Source of the DNA: Mycobacterium sp.
GTDB taxonomy: Bacteria; Actinomycetota; Actinomycetes; Mycobacteriales; Mycobacteriaceae
Reading direction: 5' to 3'
DNA: 6,183 nucleotides
NCBI GenBank assembly: GCA_025965815.1
Contig: JAOPWF010000478.1
Location: 1 to 6,183, forward strand
Below the pieces are notes generated by a model, which saw only the letters and a list, made by a program, of their open reading frames with translations, was not told where the DNA came from and searched no databases. How positions within the stretch are numbered: the first letter of the stretch is position 1; the number at the start of each line of letters is the position of its first letter. Both the position numbers and the translations under genes were made by a program. Shown here in pieces: positions 1 to 4,859 of the stretch.

Positions 1-278
1 ACGCCGTTGTGGGTGTGCGAGCTGCCCTGCACGCGCGGATCTGCCTGCTCGGGTGCCCGCAGCAGCTCGTCGGTGCTGACCGAGAGGGCTTCGGCGAGGC
101 GGGGCAGGTGGTCGAGGGCCAGTCGGCGCTTGCCCGATTCGAGACGGCTCAGCGTCGAGACATCGATGTTGGCGCGGCCGGCGACCTCCTCGAGGGTCAG
201 GCCGTGTTGCAGCCGCAGCTCGCGCAGCCGGCGCCGTACCCGGAGGTCGACACTGTCCTCGGCTGCTCTTGCCTGCAT
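1..278 (-). CDS. XRE-family helix-turn-helix transcriptional regulator, 3' end beyond window
   Basis: This is a DNA-binding regulator; 92 complete codons are visible and the frame is still open at base 1. An XRE/Cro-type HTH domain spans about residues 15-70. It has the typical pattern LRELRLQHGLTLEEVAGRA (residues 19-37), then the recognition helix VSTLSRLESGKRRLA, then LPRLAEALSVSTDELL. The start at 278 is fixed by an in-frame TGA three codons upstream and because the HTH begins soon after. No Shine-Dalgarno sequence is visible. The reading runs past the HTH (ending SSHTHNG), so a second domain is likely. XRE proteins of this size class in actinobacteria often carry a C-terminal cupin, but that part is outside the window. 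It is divergent from the FAD oxidoreductase gene, so it plausibly controls that operon and itself. The HTH call is firm; the ligand and second domain are unknown. Confidence 0.88.
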   Translation of the reverse strand, partial: MQARAAEDSVDLRVRRRLRELRLQHGLTLEEVAGRANIDVSTLSRLESGKRRLALDHLPRLAEALSVSTDELLRAPEQADPRVQGSSHTHNG

Positions 279-286
279 GGCAAATC

Positions 287-318
287 AGCTTGGCAGATGT
301 GCATGCTCGCTGCAAGCT
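287..318. promoter_or_regulatory. Imperfect inverted repeat in the divergent XRE/oxidoreductase gap, candidate operator
   Basis: The 46-bp gap between the two divergent start codons contains AGCTTGGCAG (287-296) and CTGCAAGCT (310-318). These are inverted copies, except for one extra base in the left arm. A GCATGC palindrome (301-306) lies near the centre. The spacing and position between divergent promoters fit an operator for the adjacent XRE regulator. No clear -35/-10 pair or Shine-Dalgarno sequence is visible for either gene. The operator role is inference from position and symmetry only. Confidence 0.4.
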
Positions 319-324
319 CGTGGC

Positions 325-1290
325 ATGGACACAGAATTCGATTGCATCGTGGTGGGCGGCGGCGCCGCCGGGCTGAGCGCCGCGTTGGTGCTGGGCCGGG
401 CCAGGCGTCGCACGCTTGTGGTGGACGCCGGTGAGCAGAGCAATCTGGCGGCGCACGGCATCGGCGGCCTCCTTGGTCAGGACGGCCGCCCGCCGGCCGA
501 GCTCTACGCGACGGGACGCCGCGAGCTCGAGGCTTACCCGAGCGTCGAAGTGCGTACCGGCGCGGTGGTGAACGGCGAGCGCGTCGACGACGGTTTCGTG
601 CTCGAATTCTCCGACGGTGGACGAGAGCGGACGCGACGCGTTCTGCTGGCCACGGGTATGGAGTACCGGCCGCCTGCGCTGCCCGGTCTTGCCGAATTGT
701 GGGGCGGATCGGTTTTCCATTGCCCGTTCTGTCACGGCTGGGAGGTTCGGGACCGGCCGCTGGGCGTGCTGGCCCGGGGTGAGCGCGGCGTGCACATGGC
801 CCTGCTGTTGCGGGGCTGGACCGACGACGTGGTGCTGCTCACCGACGGTCCGGCCGACCTCGATGCGGTCGACCGCGGCCGGCTGTCGCAGGCCGCCGTT
901 CCGGTCGAGGAGCGGCGGGTGGCCGAACTCGCTGCCGAAGACGGTGAGCTGACGGCCATCGTCTTCACCGACGGCTCCCGGCTGCAGCGACGCGGGCTGC
1001 TCGTCGCGACCACGCTGCATCAGCGCTCCCGGCTCGCCGAGCAACTCGGAGTCCCGTCCGAGCTCCCGGGGCCGATCGCCGTCGATTCGGTCGTCGTTGA
1101 CCCGTTGTGCCGCACCACGATTCCCGGCGTATTCGCGGCGGGCGACCTCAGTGCCCCGTTCCCACAGGTGGCCGCGGCGATCGCGGCCGGCTCGCTGGCG
1201 GCGACGGCCGTGGTTCAGAGCCTGCTGGCCGACGATTACGGCCTGCCCTATCCGCCAGTCGCTACCGAGAAGGTGGGCAGCGATGCCTGA
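325..1290 (+). CDS. Thioredoxin-reductase-like NAD(P)/FAD-dependent oxidoreductase with CPFC redox pair
   Basis: This is a 321-residue soluble flavoprotein of the thioredoxin reductase fold. The N-terminal FAD dinucleotide-binding motif is IVVGGGAAG (residues 8-16). A redox-active disulfide CPFC (133-136) sits in the context FHCPFCHGWEV. The distal FAD motif GVFAAGD is at 268-274. The expected NADPH-binding loop around 145-160 (GVLARGERGVHMA) lacks a clean GxGxxA/G. That is usual in the CPxCHG(W/Y)E subgroup, whose fungal and streptomycete relatives (GliT, HlmI) are dithiol oxidases that use oxygen rather than NADPH-dependent thioredoxin reductases. The start at 325 puts the FAD motif at the normal distance from the N-terminus. 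An in-frame ATG at 277 would overlap the divergent regulator gene and is less likely. It overlaps the downstream methyltransferase by 8 nt. Fold and cofactor are firm; the substrate is unknown. Confidence 0.9.
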   Translation: MDTEFDCIVVGGGAAGLSAALVLGRARRRTLVVDAGEQSNLAAHGIGGLLGQDGRPPAELYATGRRELEAYPSVEVRTGAVVNGERVDDGFVLEFSDGGRERTRRVLLATGMEYRPPALPGLAELWGGSVFHCPFCHGWEVRDRPLGVLARGERGVHMALLLRGWTDDVVLLTDGPADLDAVDRGRLSQAAVPVEERRVAELAAEDGELTAIVFTDGSRLQRRGLLVATTLHQRSRLAEQLGVPSELPGPIAVDSVVVDPLCRTTIPGVFAAGDLSAPFPQVAAAIAAGSLAATAVVQSLLADDYGLPYPPVATEKVGSDA

Positions 1291-1933
1291 GAACGACGGG
1301 ATGCCTGACCCGTCGTTGCCCACAGAAGACTTCTGGGAGCAGCACTATGGCGCCCGCGAGCGGGTCTGGAGCGGACGGGTGAACGTGCGGCTCGCCGACG
1401 TCGCCGCGGATCTGACGCCGGGTCGGGCGCTCGACCTCGGCTGTGGTGAGGGGGCCGACGCCATCTGGCTGGCTGAACACCGGTGGCAGGTGATAGCCGT
1501 CGACGTTTCCACCACGGCCCTGCAACGGGCCGCTGACGATGCCCGCGAACGGGCAGTGCTGCAGCACATCGATTTTCAGCGTCACGACCTGTCGGACAGC
1601 TTCCCGGGCGGAACCTTTGACCTGGTGTCCGCGCAGTTTCTGCATTCCCCGGTACGGCTCGACCGCGAACGCATCCTGCAACGCGCCCGCGATGCCGTCG
1701 CTCCCGGCGGTGTGCTGCTGATCGTTGATCACGGTTTGACGCCGCCATGGGCGTGGAATCTGGGTCGCGATCACCAGTTCCCCAGTGCAGATGAGGTACT
1801 CGAATCATTGCGGCTGGACGAAGCACTCTGGCGGCGAGTGCGTGCGGACAGCGTCGAGCGGGAAGCCGTCGGTCCGGACGGTCAGGTCGCAACGGTGAGC
1901 GACAACGTGATCGTTCTGCGCCGGTCCGGTTAA
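1283..1933 (+). CDS. Class I SAM-dependent methyltransferase
   Basis: This 216-residue protein has a Rossmann-fold methyltransferase domain. Motif I (SAM-binding loop) is ALDLGCGEGADA at 49-60. The acidic residue that binds the SAM ribose is D74 in VIAVDVS. A motif IV-like strand, FDLVSAQFLH, is at 112-121, and a post-motif segment, APGGVLLIVDH, at 140-150. An FWEQHYG start (17-23) before motif I is common in small-molecule methyltransferases annotated as TehB- or UbiE-like. The ATG at 1283 is chosen because GAAGG at 1269-1273 lies 9 nt upstream. The start overlaps the oxidoreductase stop by 8 nt, so the two are co-transcribed and probably translationally coupled. A second ATG at 1301 would drop six residues. 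The substrate cannot be read from sequence; shared regulation with a dithiol-oxidase-like flavoprotein hints at a thiol compound (inference). Confidence 0.88.
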   Translation: MPENDGMPDPSLPTEDFWEQHYGARERVWSGRVNVRLADVAADLTPGRALDLGCGEGADAIWLAEHRWQVIAVDVSTTALQRAADDARERAVLQHIDFQRHDLSDSFPGGTFDLVSAQFLHSPVRLDRERILQRARDAVAPGGVLLIVDHGLTPPWAWNLGRDHQFPSADEVLESLRLDEALWRRVRADSVEREAVGPDGQVATVSDNVIVLRRSG

Positions 1934-2184
1934 CCGCGCCCCTTCCAGGCGCGGTATCGCGTGGGCAGGCATCGCGCGCAGGGTCGATAGCCCGCCGCCA
2001 CGGCAGTGGCCTCATCGGCGAAGAACACGCGGTGAGAGATGTAGCCGCCGTTGCCAATTGCCTGCGCCGCGGCAGGGCAATCGAGGCGTCCATAGATCCG
2101 TGACAGACGGTGGCCCCCGAGCGTGCCGGGCGTTTCGGACTCGTGGCCGGTGCCGTCCGCATTTGTGAGGGTGTATGTCTGCAT
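1930..2184 (-). CDS. Free-standing Ada-type metal-binding domain protein
   Basis: This 84-residue protein resembles the N-terminal zinc domain of the Ada methyl-phosphotriester repair protein. The core YGRLDC (31-36), then HRVFFADEATAVAAGYRPCARC (51-72), matches the Ada pattern of a nucleophilic Cys followed by A-x-AGFRPCxRC. C36, C69 and C72 are present. The position matching Ada's second ligand (Cys42 of E. coli Ada) is alanine (A40), so metal binding would need a His or another residue. There is no AraC-type HTH and no methyltransferase domain. The ATG lies 2 nt after the oxygenase stop with no Shine-Dalgarno sequence, implying translational coupling in the ogt operon. A role as a DNA phosphate-methyl acceptor, damage sensor or partner of the oxygenase is inference. 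Its stop codon shares TTAA with that of the convergent methyltransferase. Confidence 0.85.
   Translation of the reverse strand: MQTYTLTNADGTGHESETPGTLGGHRLSRIYGRLDCPAAAQAIGNGGYISHRVFFADEATAVAAGYRPCARCLPTRYRAWKGRG
1933..1955 (+). terminator. GC-rich hairpin at the convergent junction, possible terminator
   Basis: ACCGCGCC (1933-1940) and GGCGCGGT (1948-1955) form a perfect 8-bp stem around a 7-nt loop, starting at the last base of the methyltransferase stop codon. There is no T-tract, so it is not a classical intrinsic terminator. Mycobacteria often lack the U-run, so a role in ending the oxidoreductase-methyltransferase transcript is plausible. It lies inside the last codons of the opposite-strand Ada-domain gene, where it would also form in that mRNA. 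Confidence 0.4.
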
Positions 2185-2186
2185 GG

Positions 2187-2903
2187 TCAGGCCGCGTCGT
2201 GAAAGACCAGTCCCAATGTGTAGCGCTCGCCGGACCGGACCGCGGAAACGCCGTGCCGGACCGGCGCCGCAGACCATCCCCGCGCCGATCGGACCGGCCG
2301 CTCCCGCGTGGTGAACAGATAGCCGTGCCCCTGTGGAAGAAGGGTGGCGGTACCTCGCGACTGGGCGCGGGGCCGCTGCTCCACCAGCAGGAATTCACCA
2401 CCGGTGTGGTCGACGCCCGGCTCGCTGAGGTTGATCACAACCTGAAGTGGAAAGACCAAGTCGCCGTACAGGTCCCGATGCAGCGCGTTCCAATCGCCGG
2501 CGCCGTACTTGAGTAGGATGGCGGTCGACTTTGTCTGCCCCGACTGATGACACATCTCGAGCCAGTCCTCCAGCGCGTCCGGCCACGGCGCGGACCGGCC
2601 GAGCTTGGACCACCAGTCGCGTGCAATGGGCAACAAATGCGGATACAACTCCTGCTTCAGTTGCTCGACGGGCTCGGGGTAGGGCGAACGGAAGTACCGG
2701 TACTGTCCCTCGCCGAACCGGTAGCGGCCCATGTCGATGGTCGCGCGAAACAACTCGTCGTTCGGGTAGAGCCGCCGGATCCGGGCCGCCTCGGCGGGGG
2801 TCAGAAGCTGCGGCAGCACAGCACCGCCGTGCTCGTTGACCCCCTCGGTGATGGCGTCCCAGTCGCCGGACTCGGCTCGCTTGCGCCAGTTCGTCGCTGA
2901 CAT
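2187..2903 (-). CDS. 2-oxoglutarate/Fe(II)-dependent oxygenase, Oxygenase-NA (DUF2086) type
   Basis: This is a 238-residue cytosolic dioxygenase predicted to use Fe(II), O2 and 2-oxoglutarate. The double-stranded beta-helix metal triad is visible: the HxD pair H142/D144 in LHRDLYGD and the distal H217 in VRHGVSAV. R227 in GERYTLGLVFHD sits ten residues later, the usual position for binding the 2-oxoglutarate carboxylate. The N-terminal GGAVLPQLLTPAEAARIRRLY (26-46) and the GEGQYRYFRSPYP and HTGGEFLLVEQRPRAQSR blocks match the family Pfam calls Oxygenase-NA, described as acting on damaged DNA. It is distinct from AlkB in sequence. The ATG overlaps the ogt stop by one base (TGATG) and has no Shine-Dalgarno sequence, so re-initiation after ogt is expected. 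The full length and intact ligands suggest an active enzyme. Its true substrate is not established here; oxidative removal of alkyl lesions is the likely role given its neighbours. Confidence 0.88.
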   Translation of the reverse strand: MSATNWRKRAESGDWDAITEGVNEHGGAVLPQLLTPAEAARIRRLYPNDELFRATIDMGRYRFGEGQYRYFRSPYPEPVEQLKQELYPHLLPIARDWWSKLGRSAPWPDALEDWLEMCHQSGQTKSTAILLKYGAGDWNALHRDLYGDLVFPLQVVINLSEPGVDHTGGEFLLVEQRPRAQSRGTATLLPQGHGYLFTTRERPVRSARGWSAAPVRHGVSAVRSGERYTLGLVFHDAA

Positions 2904-3418
2904 CAGAACAGTCGCGCCGCTCGTGCGTGGGCGGGCTCCTCCAGGTCCAGCAAGAACTGCTTGCGTTTGAGCCCACCCGCGTACCCGGTTAGCCTGCCGT
3001 TCTTTCCGACCACGCGGTGGCACGGCACCACGATGCTCAGCGGGTTGCGGCCGACGGCGGCGCCGATATCTCGTGCGGTGGAACCGTCGTGCAGCGTTGC
3101 GGCCAACTCGCCATAGGTCACGGTGTCCCCGTACGGGATGTCGCGAATCAGTTGCCACACCCGCTGCTGCAGCGGGTCGCCGCGCAGTGAGATCGGCAGC
3201 TGGAACGTTGTGCGTTCGCCGGCGAGGAACTCGGTCAACTGCGTGCTCGCTGCGTTAAGCAGTTCGTCGGACGCCGCGACGACGCGTCGACCGAGGGTGT
3301 CGGCGGATGGCCGGTACCAGTGATGTGGGAAATAGACGCCGGTCAATGATTCACCGTGGGCTGCCAGCGTCAGCTCGCCGAGTGCGCTCTCGACGACGGT
3401 GTGTCGGGTCGCCATCAT
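2903..3418 (-). CDS. ogt: Methylated-DNA--[protein]-cysteine S-methyltransferase (O6-alkylguanine-DNA alkyltransferase)
   Basis: This is a suicide DNA-repair protein that transfers the alkyl group from O6-alkylguanine to its own cysteine. In 171 residues it shows the small N-terminal domain and the catalytic C-terminal domain. The latter has a winged-helix start at QQRVWQLIRDIPYGDTVTYG (84-103), the arginine finger region ARDIGAAVGRNP (115-126) with R116 and hinge N125, and the active site VVPCHRVVG (130-138) with nucleophile C133 and H134. The GRLTGYAGGLKRKQFLLDLE tail (141-160) ends in the conserved Glu. AGAGG (minus strand, 3427-3423) is the ribosome site. It is 4 nt from the first ATG (3418) and 7 nt from the second (3415), so the protein may begin one residue later. 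This is the first gene of a three-gene operon with the oxygenase and Ada-domain genes, and it is divergent from the SOS-box HNH gene. Length and motifs are normal, so it is presumably functional. Confidence 0.96.
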   Translation of the reverse strand: MMATRHTVVESALGELTLAAHGESLTGVYFPHHWYRPSADTLGRRVVAASDELLNAASTQLTEFLAGERTTFQLPISLRGDPLQQRVWQLIRDIPYGDTVTYGELAATLHDGSTARDIGAAVGRNPLSIVVPCHRVVGKNGRLTGYAGGLKRKQFLLDLEEPAHARAARLF

Positions 3419-3421
3419 TTG

Positions 3422-3428
3422 TCCTCTC
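3422..3428 (-). promoter_or_regulatory. Ribosome binding site of ogt, the only one in its operon
   Basis: On the minus strand GAGAGGA precedes ATGATG. The spacing favours the second ATG (7 nt from AGAGG) over the first (4 nt). The two following genes have no comparable site, so this one probably drives ribosome loading for the whole operon. Confidence 0.6.
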
Positions 3429-3501
3429 GTAATAGTTCTCTGTCCTGTAGACGGTTGGGGTGCCCGATTGGTGAGATCCGATCAATGTCGGGGGATGCAG
3501 C

Positions 3502-3507
3502 TAATAT
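3502..3507 (+). promoter_or_regulatory. -10 hexamer of the DUF222-HNH gene, placed for a leaderless transcript
   Basis: TAATAT here is a good sigma-70/SigA-type -10 element, conspicuous in GC-rich sequence. Its end is 7 nt before the A of the ATG at 3515, so transcription would begin at or within a base of the start codon and the mRNA would be leaderless, which is common in mycobacteria. No good -35 is seen at 3479-3484. The SOS box abuts and overlaps it, so LexA would block this promoter. Confidence 0.6.
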
Positions 3508-3524
3508 CGAACGTATGTTCGATA
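3505..3524. promoter_or_regulatory. LexA-binding SOS box overlapping the HNH gene start codon
   Basis: TATCGAACGTATGTTCGATA is a perfect inverted repeat with 8-bp arms around a 4-bp centre. Its core TCGAACGTATGTTCGA (3507-3522) matches the known mycobacterial SOS consensus TCGAAC-N4-GTTCGA exactly. The start ATG (3515-3517) begins inside the centre, so the operator also encodes the first residues, MFD. LexA binding would cover the -10 and the predicted transcription start. Several 13E12-family genes in M. tuberculosis are reported in the LexA regulon, so DNA-damage induction is expected here. Confidence 0.88.
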
Positions 3525-4759
3525 GCGTGGAACGCATGGCCGCCATTGTGGCGACGGTCGATCCGGAGGCCGACGAATCAGCGCTGGTGGAACGCATCGC
3601 GGTGCTGGAACGGCTGAAGGCGGCCGCCGCGGCTGGGCAGGCCCGGGCGGCCGCGGCGCTGGATGTCACGCGCCGGGCCCGGGAAGCCGTGGCGGGTGTG
3701 CCATCGGAGCGGCGCGGTCGCGGGGTGGCTTCGGAGGTGGCGTTGGCGAGGCGGGATTCGCCATTCCGCGGTGGTCGTCACCTCGGTTTCGCGAAAGCGC
3801 TGGTCAACGAGATGCCACACACGCTGGCCGCCCTGGAGTGCGGCGTGCTCTCGGAATGGCGCGCGACGATTGTGGTCCGCGAATCGGCCTGCCTGGATGT
3901 TGACGACCGGCGGGCACTGGATGCCGAACTGTGCGGCGACGCGGGAGGTCTGGACGGCGTCGGGGACGCCAGGCTGGCCGCCGCGGCCAAGTTCATCGCC
4001 TACCGCCTGGATCCCCATGCCGTAGTGGATCGGGCAGCCAAGGCGGAGTCGGAGCGTGCGGTGACGATTCGCCCGGCGCCGGACACTATGACGTACTTGA
4101 CCGCACTGCTGCCGGTCGCCAAGGGCGTCGCCGCCTACGCCGCGTTGCGCCGGGCCGCCGACACCTGTGCCGACGGGCGACCGCGCGGGCAGGTCATGGC
4201 CGACACGCTGGTTGAGCGTCTTACCGGCCGCAGCGCCGCCGCGCCGACGCCGATCGCGGTCAATCTGGTGGTGTCCGACGCCGCGCTGCTCGGCGGTGCC
4301 ACCACGCCCGCGGTCGTGGCCGGGTACGGCCCGATCCCCGCGGCGATCGCCCGCCGCATGGTGCAGAGCGCCGTGAGCGACTCGAGGTCGCGGGCCACCC
4401 TGCGACGGCTGTATGCCAGCCCTGCGACCGGTCGACTGGTGGCGATGGAGTCGCGGTCCCGGTTCTTCCCGCGAGGGCTGGCCGGCTTCATCGACGTGCG
4501 GGATCAGCGGTGTCGAACGCCGTACTGCGACGCACCGATCCGGCACCGCGATCACGCCCGCCCGCACGGTCGCGGCGGCGCGACCAGCGGCGAGAACGGT
4601 CTCGGCATGTGTGAATGCTGCAATTACGTCAAAGAGTCGGCGGCCTGGCTGGTGTGTGCCGGCGACGACGAAGCCGGGCGCCACACCGCCGACTTCCGCA
4701 CGCCCACCGGCGCGCACTATCACTCCACGCGCCACCGCAACCGCGGCCATTGCTGGTGA
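3515..4759 (+). CDS. 13E12-repeat/DUF222 protein with C-terminal HNH endonuclease domain
   Basis: This is a 414-residue protein of the actinobacterial DUF222-HNH family, whose function is unsettled. The long helical DUF222 region covers about residues 5-310, starting with an Ala-rich ERLKAAAAAGQARAAAALD segment (32-50). The C-terminal HNH nuclease fold spans 331-375. It has a zinc-knuckle-like C333/C338 pair (CRTPYC), catalytic-type D346-H347 in IRHRDHARPH, N361, and C366-xx-C369-N370 followed by YVKE. All expected HNH residues are present, so nuclease activity is plausible. The ATG at 3515 is chosen because it sits in the SOS box, just after a -10 element, and gives the family's typical MFD beginning. 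An in-frame ATG at 3485 (MSGDAANIER...) would add ten residues but would place promoter and operator inside the gene. It is intact, single-copy in this window, and divergent from the alkylation-repair operon. In M. tuberculosis, 13E12 elements serve as integration targets for prophage phiRv1. Confidence 0.92.
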   Translation: MFDSVERMAAIVATVDPEADESALVERIAVLERLKAAAAAGQARAAAALDVTRRAREAVAGVPSERRGRGVASEVALARRDSPFRGGRHLGFAKALVNEMPHTLAALECGVLSEWRATIVVRESACLDVDDRRALDAELCGDAGGLDGVGDARLAAAAKFIAYRLDPHAVVDRAAKAESERAVTIRPAPDTMTYLTALLPVAKGVAAYAALRRAADTCADGRPRGQVMADTLVERLTGRSAAAPTPIAVNLVVSDAALLGGATTPAVVAGYGPIPAAIARRMVQSAVSDSRSRATLRRLYASPATGRLVAMESRSRFFPRGLAGFIDVRDQRCRTPYCDAPIRHRDHARPHGRGGATSGENGLGMCECCNYVKESAAWLVCAGDDEAGRHTADFRTPTGAHYHSTRHRNRGHCW

Positions 4760-4847
4760 CCGTGAGCGAGATTGAGGCGAGAATCGGTATCGCGCTGGAC
4801 GGATTCCATGCCGCTTAGGTAGGCATACTGCAACTCGTCCTGGCCGC

Positions 4848-4853
4848 AAGGAG
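4848..4853 (+). promoter_or_regulatory. Strong Shine-Dalgarno of the nitrilase pseudogene
   Basis: AAGGAG lies 6 nt before the ATG at 4860 and identifies that ATG as the ancestral start of the now broken nitrilase gene. CATACT at 4824-4829 could be its -10 element, but no convincing -35 is seen. The initiation signals look better preserved than the coding region. Confidence 0.6.
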
Positions 4854-4859
4854 CCAGCG

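Noticed and set aside
277..324. Upstream ATG (277) as start of the FAD oxidoreductase
   Set aside because: It would overlap the divergent regulator's start codon, has no ribosome site and adds 16 residues ahead of an otherwise normal FAD-binding N-terminus.
1248..2162. Open frame of 304 codons on the minus strand across the methyltransferase and the Ada-domain gene
   Set aside because: It has no family resemblance, an Arg/Ala/Pro-rich sequence, and it conflicts with two well-supported genes in other frames.
4756..4818. Possible 20-codon micro-ORF starting with GTG inside the HNH stop (GTGA overlap)
   Set aside because: It is very short, has no recognisable product and no conservation evidence. 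A GTGA overlap can easily occur by chance here, so the 4760-4859 gap is left as non-coding.
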